Part shown: piece by piece, positions 7,501-19,500 of the stretch | Layout: each line of letters opens with the position of its first letter | Numbering within the stretch: the stretch's first letter is position 1 | Source of the DNA: Elusimicrobiota bacterium | GTDB taxonomy: Bacteria; Elusimicrobiota; Elusimicrobia; UBA1565; UBA9628 | Assembly (NCBI GenBank): GCA_016194625.1 | Contig: JACQBB010000050.1 | Span: 1 to 26,804, forward strand | Direction: 5' to 3' | DNA: 26,804 nt | Translations under genes and position numbers: made by a program | The notes under the pieces: model-generated | Seen by the model: only the letters and a program-made list of their open reading frames with translations | What the model was told of the DNA's origin: nothing | Database searches by the model: none

Positions 7501-10500
7501 CGAACCCGAAGCTCGGCGACAGCAACAGCTCTCCGTCGGGCATCACGGCCGTCGAGGTGCTGGTCCAGAACGTGACCCCGGGCAGCGCGTCGAACGGGTA
7601 CTTCTTCAACGCCGGCGCGTTCGGCTCGCCGGTCCCCGTCTGGCAGGCGGCCTCGGTGTACGAGGCGGCCGTCGGCGTGGCGACCTTCACCTACTCGAAC
7701 CCCGCGCTGGACACGGCCCTCGTCAGCGGCCTCTACTCGATGGCGGTCCGCGCGCGCGACCGCGCGGGCAACACGCAGTCCGTGTTCACGGCGAGCGGCT
7801 CGTCGATGACCTTCCAGGTCGACAAGGACGCGCCGACGATCTCGCTGACTCTGCCGAACCAGCCCTCGTACACCCCGGCCGCGGCGAACGCGGTCAGCAT
7901 CCAGGGCCTGGCCTCGGAGCCTCTGGTCAACGGCACCTCGTCGGGCCTGCTGATCGGCGGCATCGACGTCCAGCTGTGGTACTTGTTCGGCGGCACCAGC
8001 TACTACTGGAACGGCGCGACCTTCACCGTCTCGGCGACGACGCTGTCGGCCAGCGCGATCGCCGGCTCGTGGACCCTCCCCGTCCCGCCCAGCGCGCTCT
8101 CGTACGCCTGGCCCGGCGACCAGACGTTCTACACCCAGGCGCGCGCGCACGACACCTCCACGCTCGCCGACGGCAACGTCTCGGTGTCCAGCGGCAACGC
8201 CAGCCCGTGGACTCCGACGGTCTCCTTCATCGTCGACGGCACGCCGCCGACCTCCACGATGACGGCGGTGACCGACGGCTCGTTCCTGAGCGGCCTCGCC
8301 GCGCTGTCCGGGACCGTGAACGCCGCGCTGTCGGGCCCCCAGAAGGTCGAGGTCCGCGTCACGACGAACCCGGCGACGGGCCCGGACTGGACCGGGTCCT
8401 CCTACACCTTCACCGTCCCGTGGTGGTCCACGGCGACGCTGGTCGGCGCCAACTGGACCTACTCGACCTTGGCGGGGGCCTTCGCCGACGGCCAGAAGTA
8501 CTACCTGTACTCGCGGGCGACCGACAACGCGGGCAACGTCCAGGCGGCGCCGACCGCGTACGGCGTCACCGTCGACCTGGCGGGCCCGAACCTGGGCATC
8601 TCGTTCCCGACGAACGGCGCCTTCGCCAACCCTCCCTATTCGAACAACCTCGAGTCGGTGCGCCCGAGCACCTACACCTGGGGGTCGGTCACGGACCCGG
8701 GCTCGCGGGCCTCGGGGGTCGCGCAGGTCTGGCTGGCGATCTCGTCGGGCGGGACCAACGTCTGGTGGGACGACGCCACCAGGTCCTTCAGCCGGAACCA
8801 AGCGACGATCTTCTGGTCCACGCAGGTCTACAACGCGGGCCAGTCCTACTGGCAGTACTCGGTCCCGCAGCTGCAGACCGCGCTGGCCGACGGCGTGAAC
8901 TACACCGTGTACGCGTACGCGCAGGACGCCGTCGGCAACCAGACCGCGTTCGCGACGAACCCCGGCGACCCGCTCGCCGACAAGCAGCCGTTCCTGTACG
9001 ACGTCTCGCGCGCGACCTCGTCGGTCGCGGCGCCGGCCAACGGCGCCAACGTCAACGCGCTGGCGCAGTTCTCCGGCTCCTCGGCCGAGACCGGCAGCAA
9101 CCCCTCGGGCGTGCAGCGGGCCTACGCGGCGGTCCAGTACAAGGACGGCGCCAACGTCGCGGCGCTGGGCAAGTGGTGGGACTGGAGCCTGCAGACCTTC
9201 TCGGTCAACGACCCGCCGACGCCGCCGCCGTCCGCGGCGTGGGTGCAGGTGGCCAGCACGACGGTCCAGCAGTTCAGCCTGGCGTGGTCGACCCCGGTCC
9301 CGGCGGCGATGCTGACCTCCAGCTCCACCTATCGCGTCGTCGCGGTCGCCCAGGACAACGCGAGCAACGTCTGGCAGAACCCGACCGTCGCCGGCGCGGG
9401 CGCCGGCTTCCATTACGACGCCCAGGCCCCGACGGCGACGATCGCGACGCCGTCGTTCAACGCCTACCTGAACGCGGCGGCGCTGGGCCAGATGAGCGGC
9501 GCCGCCGACGACGAGTCCTTCGGCGCGTCGGGCCTCAACGGGGTCCAGGTCCTGCTCAAGATCCAGAGCCTGCAGGCGTACTGGAACGGCGCCACCAGCG
9601 GCGTGTACGCGACGGACTGGGATTCGACCCCGGGCACGCGGTACGGGCAGTGGCAGCCGGCGGCCGGCCTGGCGGCGTGGACGAAGGCGTTCCCGCCGGC
9701 GTCGCCGATGGAGTCGCGCCGCTTGAGCCTGTGGGTGCGCGCCAGCGACAAGGCCGGCAACGTCAGCGCGACGCCGTCGATCGGTCAGCTGGACGCCAAC
9801 CAGAACGCGGACGGCGCGCCGGCCTGGACCTTCATCTACGACAACGCGCCTCCGGCCAGCGGCGTGACCTTCCCGGGTTCCCTGATCGACTACGGCCCGG
9901 TCACCATCACCGGCACGGCGCAGGACGCGTTCTCCCTGCAGGACCCCAGCGGCGTCGTGGACGTGAAGCTGAAGGTCGCCCGTTCCGACGGCCTCTACCT
10001 GAACCTCGTCTCGAAGGCCAACAACTGGGGCGCCGACCCGGGCTTCGACCACACCGGCTTGACGGGCCAGAACCCGTGGTCGATGGGAGGCTTCACCGGC
10101 TCGTTCGCCGACGGCTATCAGTACAAGGTGAACTCCCAGGGCATCGACGCGGCCAACAACTTCGAGAACGCGTACACGACCTACTCGTTCGTCGTCGACC
10201 TGACGACGCCGGTCTCGCGCGTGACCCTGCCGGCCGGCGGCGCCTACACGAACCTGTCGCTGGTCACGATCTCGGGCACCGCCGACGACCTGTTCTGCAC
10301 CTGGAACCCGGGCCTGTGCAACGCCGTCACCCGCCACTTCGAGTCGGCCGTCGCCAGCGTCACCGTCGCGATCGCCGACGTCACCACCTCGACGAACTGG
10401 TGGACCGGCGCCTCGTTCACCTCGCCGACGCCGGTGTTCCTGAACGCGTCGTTCGTCGGCGCGTCGAGCGGCACCTGGAGCTACGCGTTCGGCGCCGGCC

Positions 10501-13500
10501 AGCTGACCTCGAACCACGTCTACGCGGTGAACGCGCGGACCCTCGACAACGGCGGCAACGACGAGGTCGCCTACTCGACGAGCTCGTTCATCTACGACAC
10601 CACGCCTCCGGTCTCGATCGCCACCGCCCCCGCGGGCTTCCAGGCGTCGGCGCCGATGCTCTACGGCACGGCCAACGACACCCCGCCGGGCAAGCCCGCG
10701 GTCGTGCGCGTGACCATCCAGGAGACCGCGTCGTTCTGCACCGGCTCGTGCCACGTCGGCAGCTACTGGAACGGCGTCTTCTGGCAGGGCACGCCGGTGT
10801 ACCTGGCCTCCGGCACCGTGGGCGCGTTCTCCGGGGCCTCCTATCCGTGGACGATGGACCTCTCGACGGTGCTGTTCGACAACCAGTCGACCTACACGGT
10901 GACCGCGCAGGCGGTGGACTCGGCGGGGAACGTCGAGACCGTCCACGGCTCCGCGGACGTCACCTTCTACCTCCAGACCCCGGCGGCCGTCACGACGGTG
11001 ACCCAGCCGCCGAACCCGGGCGTGTTCGAGTACGGCCCGAACAGCTTCGCGCCGGTCACCAACATCGCGGGCACCGGCACGAACATGAAGAACACCGGCG
11101 GCCTGCAGCTCAAGCTGCAGCGCCTGACCTCGCCGACCAGCTACTGGTACGAGGGGGCGGCGCCGTCGTGGACCAACGACTCGACGACCTTCACCCCGGT
11201 CAACGTGGTCGGCGTCGGCGCGCAGAACTGGAGCTACTCGCTGAGCTCGCCGTACCTGACGGCGAACGCCTCCTACACCCTGACCGCGACGCCCATCAAC
11301 GGCGCCAACCAGGCGGGCACCCCGGTCTCGATCACCTTCATCTGGGACGCGACGATCGCGGGCGTGACCATCCTGACGCCCGCCGGCGCTCCGTGCGCCG
11401 GCGCGGGCGCCTGCTTGAACGCGACCTCCGTCAACCCGCTGGGGGTCTCGGGCCAGGCCAACGACCCCGGCAACGCGGGCCTGGGCACGGTCGGCAACTC
11501 CGTCCTTTATAACGGGCTCAAGTACCGCCTGAAGAACAACTTCGACAGCCAGTACTGGAACGGCTCGGCCTTCCAGGCGGGCGTCAACGACCTGCTCACC
11601 GACCCGGGCTCCTTCAACTCGGCGGGCAGCCCGCCGACCTACTCGTGGAGCACCAACACCGCGGTGGGCGCGCCTTTGGCCCTGCAGGACGGCATGCTCT
11701 ACACGATCTACGCGCACGCCGCCGACCGCGCGGGCAACGACCAGTCGGTCGAGAGCTCGATGGCGAGCTTCTCGTTCGTGTTCGACACCACGACGCCGAC
11801 CGGCTATCTGATCCAGCCCAGCTCCGGCCAGGCGTACCTGAACCTGGCGACGATCTCGGGCACCTCGTTCGACCCCGCGGGCGTGTACGGCAGCGGCTTC
11901 AAGTCGGACGTCGCCTCGGTGCGCCTCCAGATCGAGGACGACGCGACCCTGGTCTGCTGGAACGAGGTCGCGTCGCAGTTCAACGTGGGCTGCCCGCACT
12001 TCTTCGTCGCCGTCGGCACGAACCCGTGGACTTACACGAACGCCGCGCTGAACACCGCGGTGACGAACGGACGCCCGTACACCATCACCGCGCAGGCGGT
12101 CGACTACGCGGGCAACGTGCAGGGGACCTTCGTCGCGCCGGTCTCCAGCCACACCTTCACGATCGACCAGAACGCGCCGACCGCCGGCTTCACGCTCCCG
12201 CTCGACGGGCAGGCCTATCGCTCGGCCCAGCTGAACGGCGGCAACGCGCTGAACGGCACGGCGACCGACGCCGAGGCGGCCCAGTACCCGTCGAACGACG
12301 CGCTCCAGGCCGACCAAGCCGTGGTCTGGTATCTGCAGGGAGGGACGAGCTACTACTACGTCGGCTTCTCCACCTATAACGGCACCTACTTCTCCTCGAT
12401 CACCGCCGAGGCGAGCTCCTGGCAGACGGTCACCGGCACCGCGACCTGGAGCATGATCTTCAACTCGGCGAACTGGATCAGCGACCGGCAGTACTACGCG
12501 AAGGTGCGCTCGTCGGACCGCGCGCGCGACGTGGCCGGCGCGATCGTCGGCAACCAGACGGCGTCCTTCACGCAGGGACAGAACCTGGTCTCGTTCATCG
12601 TCGACGACACGGCGCCGCAGTCGCGCGTGACCCAGCCGACGACCTCGGGCTTCTTCCAGAGCCTGGCGACGATCGGCGGCACGGCGGACGCGGACCTCTC
12701 GGGCGCGGCGTCGTACTCGTTCCGGCTGTGGTACGTGGTCGGCGTCAGCAGCTTCTACTGGGACGGCTCGGCGTGGGGCGGCGCGAACGTCGTCACCCAG
12801 CTGCCGGTCCAGGTCATCGGCTCCACCGGGACCGTGGCCTGGCAGTACCCCGGCGCCCTCGTCGGCCAGAACACGCCGACGATCACGCAGGCCGACGGCA
12901 CCGCCTACGGCCTGGCGATCCAGGGGCTCGACAACGCGGGGAACCTGGAGACCCCGACCACCGTCCAGCTCATCCTGGACCGCGTCGGCCCGACCGTCGT
13001 CCTGACCCTGCCGACCTCGTCCTACCTCTATTACGGCGCCGGGAACCCCATCGCGACCATCTCGGGCACCTCGTTCGACACCCCGGCCGGCGTGAACCGC
13101 GTCCAGCTGCAGATCGACGACCTGACCGACAACCTGCGTTGGGACGGGTCGTCGTGGGTGGTGCCGGCGTCGACGGGCTGGCTCGTCGCGGTCGGCACGA
13201 ACCCGTTCACCTTCGCCGCGCCGGCGTGGATCGCCAACAAGCAGTACTCGGTCATCGCGCGCGCGCGGGACTTCTCGCTCAACTTCTCGCCGATCCGCTC
13301 GACGGCGACCTTCGTCTACGACGTGAACCTCCCGTCGGCGACCATCACGGTGCCCGGCCAGCTCTTCTATCCGCTCGGCCAGCCGACGGCCCTGTCGGGC
13401 ACGGCCGTCGATTGGCTGAACTTCCCGGCGACCGAGGCGAAGTCCGGCCTGTCGTCCGTCCAGATCGCGATCCGCGACGCCGGCTCGAACTACTGGAGCG

Positions 13501-16500
13501 GCTCCGCGTTCACCGCGGGCGTCAAGTACCGCTCGGTGTCCACGACGACGGCCGACCCGACCACGTGGACCTACCCGCCGTCCAGCCCCGCGGGCGACGT
13601 CGTCCCGTCGTGGAGCGACGGCCAGACCTACGCGGTGCTGCTGCACTCCGTCGACCAGACGGGCAACGCGGGCGCCGACGTGACCTATAACTTCACCTAC
13701 GACGCCCAGGCGCCGACGACCACCATCCGCACGCCGCTGAACAACGTCTACGCGACCGGCTTCTTCCTGTCGTCGGGCACCTTCACCGAGGCGACCTCGG
13801 GCATCGCCGCCGTCTACGTCGCGGTCGAGGACGTGCTGACGAACTTCTGGGACGGCGCGACCTTCGCGCCGTTCAACGGCGCGACCTCGTGGCGCCCGGC
13901 GACCGTGTACTCCTCGAGCTGGTCGTTCACCGACCCCGCGCTGACCGCGGCGATCGCGGCGTTCCCCGTGCCCCGCACCTATACGGTCTTCACGCGCGGC
14001 GTGGACGGCGCGGGCAACGACAGCCGCGGCGGCCCGCTGACGCCGGTCGGCGGCGGCAACGCGGTCAAGGTCGACTTCTTCCCGCCGGCGACCGCGTTCA
14101 CGCATCCGACGAACAACGCCACGCTGGCGGCGAACGTCACCCCGATCGTCGGCACCGCGGACGACCAGTCCGCCGCGGGCACGCAGGGCATCGGCGTGGC
14201 CGAGGTCCGCATCAAGGCCATCCGCACGGATTCGTCCAACAACGTCCGGTACTGGGACACCATCGCCTGGAACGTCGCCGACCAAGGCTTCAACATGACG
14301 ACCACCTTGGCGGGCGGCGTCGGCACCGTGGGCACCTTCCAGAGCCAGGGCGCGGCGATCTCGGAGAGCGCGTTCGCCGACGGCTACCGCTACACCATCG
14401 TCGCCCGCGGCCGCGACCTGGACGACCTGACGGACCCCGTCTACTCGACCACCACCTTCCTGGTCGACCGCTCGACGCCGAGCGTGACGCTCGGGCGCCC
14501 GTCGACGGCCCTGGCCTACATCAGCACGGCGAACTTCACGGTCTCCAGCGGCACCTTCAGCGACCCCGCGGTCGGCGGCAACCTTCCCGCCGGCGTCACG
14601 ACCGTCCTGGTCCAGGTGCAGGACATCTCGGGCGGCGGCCACGTGGTCCCCGGCTGCGGCGGCCCCTGCGTGTGGTGGAACGAGTCGACCGGGTGGGGGA
14701 ACAGCCCGGTGTCGAGCACCGCGACGGTGTACGCGAGCTCCTGGTCCATCGTCGGCCCGTCCGACTGGGTGCGCGGCGACGCCTCGCCGGACGGCCGCCA
14801 ATACGCGATCCGCGTGATCGCGCAGGACGCCGCGGGCAACACCGGCACCTTCCCGAACACCTTCGCCGCCGTCTCCACGATCACCTTCGACGGCACCTCG
14901 CCGCAGAGCGGCATCACCTCGCCGCCGGGGCCGGACGGCAACACCACGACGAGCCTGGCGACGATCACCGGCACCGCGGCCGACCCGCTGGTGAACTCCT
15001 CGTCGGCCGACGTCAGCGGCGTCTCCGTCAGCATCCTCGACACGAACGGCTCCTACGCCGGCCAATTCTGGAACGCCCAGCTCGGGATGTGGTCGCCGAC
15101 GATCGTCTGGAACCCGACGGCGTACACCCGGGCGACGGGAGTGTGGACGTTCAGCTCCCCGGCCATCGACCCCCTGCTGACGAACCTCGCGAGCTACGTG
15201 ATCGTCTCGAGCGCGACCGACTACTCCGGCAACTACCAGACCCCGCAGGGCGTCGGCACCCCGGGCCGCCTGCTCCTGCAGTTCCAGCCGCCGCCGTCGG
15301 TGACGCGGATCACCGTGCCGAACAGCGGCGTGTTCTACAACCAGCTGAACGCCCTGCAGGGCACGGCGAACGGCGTGACGACCGAGATCCAGCTGCAGCT
15401 GAAGCGCCTGGACGACGGCCGCTGCTGGAGCGGCACCGTCGCGCTGGACTGGGTGAACTGCACGGGGCCGACGGCCTCGACGGCGACCCGCCACGTCTAC
15501 CCGACCGCGGGCAACTGGGCCTACCCGCCGTCGGGCGAGGTCCTCCCCGACTGGGGCGCGGTCAACAACACGTCGTTCACGCTGACGGCGACCGGCATCA
15601 ACTTCGCGAGCATCCCCGGCACGCCGGACATCATCCCGTTCGCCGCCGACCGCTCCTCGCCGACCTCGTCGACGGCGTTCCCCGTCAACGGCACCTTCGC
15701 GGCGACGCCGCCGACTCTGACCGGCCCCTCGCTGGACGCCTTCTGGGGGCAGACCGGCCAGGTCAGCGCGGGCGTCAAGACGGTGCGCATGTACCTGAAG
15801 CGCCTCGACAACAACTACTACTGGGACCACATCACCAGCACCTGGGTCGCCGGGGTGACGGCGAGCACCGTCGCGTACAACTCGGGCTCGCAGGTCTGGT
15901 CCTACGCCTCCAGCACCCCGACGTTGACGTGGATGGACGGCTTCACCTACAGCCTGCAGGTCTGGGGCGAGGACAAGGCCTTCGGCTCGGCGTCGGGCAA
16001 CACCGAGGTCGCCGGCCCGGCGATCACCTTCGGCTACGACTCATCCAAGCCCCTGATCGCGCTGACCGCCCCGAACGCGCCGCGCGAGCGCGCGGCGACC
16101 GTCGCGACGACCTCGGGCACCGCGTCGGCCACCGCGCCCGACGCGGTCGCGCGCGTGCAGGTGCGCTACCAGAACGTGGGCACCGGCCAGTACGCCGACC
16201 CCAACAACGGCTTCGCGTTCAACATCGGCCCCGCGTTCGCCGAGCTCGCGTGGACGACGGCCACCTACTCCGCGTCCTGGGCGAACTGGTACCTGTCGAG
16301 CGGCCCGGCCGGTCTGGCCTTCGTCGACGGCAGCACCTACACGGTGAGCGCGCGGTCGCTGAACCTGGCGGCGACCTACTCGGTGCCGTACGCCAGCTAC
16401 ACCTTCGCCTACGACTCGCTGGCGCCGCAGACGGGCGTCGTCGTCCCGGCGAACGCGGGCGTCGTGAAGACGCTCCCGTCCGTCACCGGCACCGCGTCCG

Positions 16501-19500
16501 ACCTGCCGGCCGGCAACCCCGGCGTGATCGCCAACGTCCGCCTGCAGATCCAGCGCCTGTCCGACGGCAAGTACTGGCCGGGCTTCGCGCCGTGGAGCGC
16601 GTCGGTCGCCACGCTGGGCCCGGCGCAGGGCGTGCAGGTCTACGTGTCCTCGTGGAGCCTGGCGTCCGCCAACGTCCCGACGCCCGCCGACCTAACCTCC
16701 GGCGACTCCTACTACATCGCGAGCTCCGGCGTGGACGACGCCAACGGCGGCGGCAACATCGAGGCCTTCGGCAGCCCGCGCGGCTCGACGTTCACCTACG
16801 ACGTGACCGCCCCGCTGACCGGCATCTCCAACCCGCTCGACGGCTCCTCGCTGAACGGCCTGGCGGCGCTGTCGGGGCTCGGCGTCGACAACGTGCGCAT
16901 CTCGACGGTCCAGCTCAGCCTGCAGGACCTCTCGATCGTCGCGCCGAACTGCTACAACCCCGGCGTCAACGCGTTCAACGCGGCCTGCCCGAACTGGTTC
17001 GGCGCGATGGGCTCGACTTTCTCCTGGAACTTCTCGTTCGCGGTCCAGCCGTGGACCCACGCGCACTCGTACGTGCTGCTCTCCAGCGCGACCGACGCGG
17101 CGGCCAACGCGCAGACGGCGGTCAGCTCGGCGGCGTTCACCTACGACGTCCAGGCGGCGACCGTCGCCATGACCGTCCCGTCGGTCGGCATCCTGGGCCC
17201 CGCGCAGACGTCGATCCTGGGCACCGCGGTCGACGCTCCGGCGGGCGTGTCCTCGCTGTCGGTCGCGTTCTCGTCGAACGCCGGCGCGGGCTCCTTCTGG
17301 CTGACCGCCCTGAACGGCGTCTACACCGCGGGCGCGCCGGTCTACATCGCGACGACGACCTATGTCCCCGGCGCTCCGGACAACTGGTCGCTGAACTACC
17401 TGGCGTCCTTCACGGACGGCCAGAACTACCTCGCGCGCGTGAAGACGCTCGACCGCGCGGGCAACCAGCGCACCCAGGACTTCAACTTCCTGTATGACGC
17501 GACGCCGGCGGTCGCCACGGTCACCGTCCCGTCCAACGGCGGCTTCATCAGCGCGAACCTGGCGGCGAGCGGCGGCTCGCTCGACCCCGCCGGCCCCGGC
17601 GGCTTCGCCAGCGGCGTCTCGACCGTCGCGGTGACCATCGCCAGCAAGGCCAACGGCCTGTGCTACGCGTGGGGCGGCGGCTTCACCGCGCCCTGCCCGA
17701 ACTTCATCCCGGCGTTCGGCGCGCCGGCGGCCTGGACCTTCACGCCGAACCCGAACCCGTTCGTGCCGAGCGTGACCTACGTGCTGGCCGCGCAGGGCAC
17801 GGACGCGGCCGGCAACGCGCAGTCCGTCTTCGGCGTGCCCGCCAGCTCGGTGACCTTCACCTACAACACCGGCGTGCCGACGCTCGGCTTCACCGCTCCG
17901 GCGACCGGCCGCGAGACCTCGCTGGCGACGCTGGCCGGCACGGCGACCGACGCGATCCCGGCCAGCTTGGCCGTCGTCCAGGTCCGCGTGCAGGACCTCA
18001 ACGGCCTGAACAAGTACGCCGACCCGGCGGCGTCCTTCAACTTCAGCCAGTCGAACGCGGACCTGGGCTGGTTCAACGCCGGCTCGGGCTCGGTGCCGAC
18101 CTGGACGAGCTGGAGCGCCTCGTCGGCGATCGTCTACACCAGCGGCCACCAGTACAGCGTGCAGGCGCGCGCGCGCAACCAGGCCGGCACCTACTCGACC
18201 GTCTACGCGACCGCGACCGTCGTGTACGACGTCGACCCGCCGGTGACGAGCGCGCTGCTGCCGGTGCTGGGCTCCACGGTCTCCTCCCTGCCGACGCTGA
18301 CCGGCGCCGCGGCCGACGCCACGCCGACCAACAACGGCCTGGTGTCCAACATGCGCGTGCGCCTGGTGCGCGCGTCGGACCACGCGTTCTGGAGCGGCGT
18401 CGGCTGGGGCGGCCTGGCCGAGCTGACGACCGCCGAGGGCGTGAAGATCTGGGTCTCCAGCTGGACGCTGTCGACGAACCTGCCGTCCACCGCCCAGCTG
18501 ACCGACGGCGCGTCCTACTACGTGACCACCTCGGGCCAGGACGACGCCGCGCCGGTCGGCAATCAAGAAGCGTTCACGCCGGCGCGCTCCTCGACCTTCA
18601 CCGCCGACCTGACCGGCCCCAGCGCGAACATGACCGCGCCGGTCAACAACAGCATCGTGTCGAGCCTCGCCCAGATCCGCGGCACCGCGACCGACGCGCT
18701 GTCCGGCATCTCGAACGCCGCGCAGATCTACGTCGCGATCCAGGAGAACGGCCCCGGCTTCGGCTGCTGGAACGGCCAGGTCGCCGGCGGCACCTTCACG
18801 CTCGTCGGCTGCCCGATCTACTATCCGATCTCGGGCCTGTGCCTGGGCGGCTCGTTCGTCGGCGGCGTGTGGAGCCTGAACGCCCCGCCGCTGACCAGCC
18901 AGTACCAGTACAAGATCTGGGTGAAGGGCCAGGACAACGCGACGCCGGTCGGCAACTTCACGGCGGCGGCCAGCGTCTCCTCGATCACCTTCACCTACGA
19001 CACGAACGCCCCGGCGACGGCCTTCACCTACCCGCCGTCCCTGCCGGCGGCGGGGGGCAACCTGGCGGCGGCGTTCACCGTCGCCGGCACGGCGTCCGAC
19101 AACTTCGGCATCGTGTACTCGTCGGTCGCTTATCAGGAAGCCGACACCGGCATGTACTGGGACGGCGTGTCGACCTTCTCGTCGGTGGCGGCGAAGTACT
19201 TCGGGGCGGCGCTGAGCGGCTCGATCCCGAACTACACCTTCAGCCTCGCGGCGCCGGTCCCGGCCGCGTCGAGCGGCCGCAACTACAACCTGTACGCGTA
19301 CGCCGAGAACTCCGCCGGCCTCAGCACGGTCGGCGCGCCGATCGCGGTCAAGTGGGACACGACGAAGCCCCTGTCGTCGGTCGTGACGCCGGCCAACGGC
19401 CAGTACGTCAACCAGCTGTCCTCGGTCACCGGCGCCTCGTCCGACCCCGGCGCCGGCTCGGCCGGCGTCGGCGGCACTCAGATCCAGCTCCAGCGCAACG

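Noticed and set aside
7205..11512. Long plus-strand frame of 1,435 residues, and similar ones at 2153-3478, 3533-6223 and 13889-17497
   Set aside because: All are in one off-register frame, rich in Arg/Gly/Pro/His without domains, while the register one base later reads continuous Ig-like modules.
3225..15830. 4,201-residue minus-strand ORF
   Set aside because: Its translation is Arg/Gly/Val/Asp-rich low-complexity sequence with no domains, it is codon-aligned antisense to the convincing Ig-repeat frame, and it is explained by avoidance of TTA, CTA and TCA in the sense gene.
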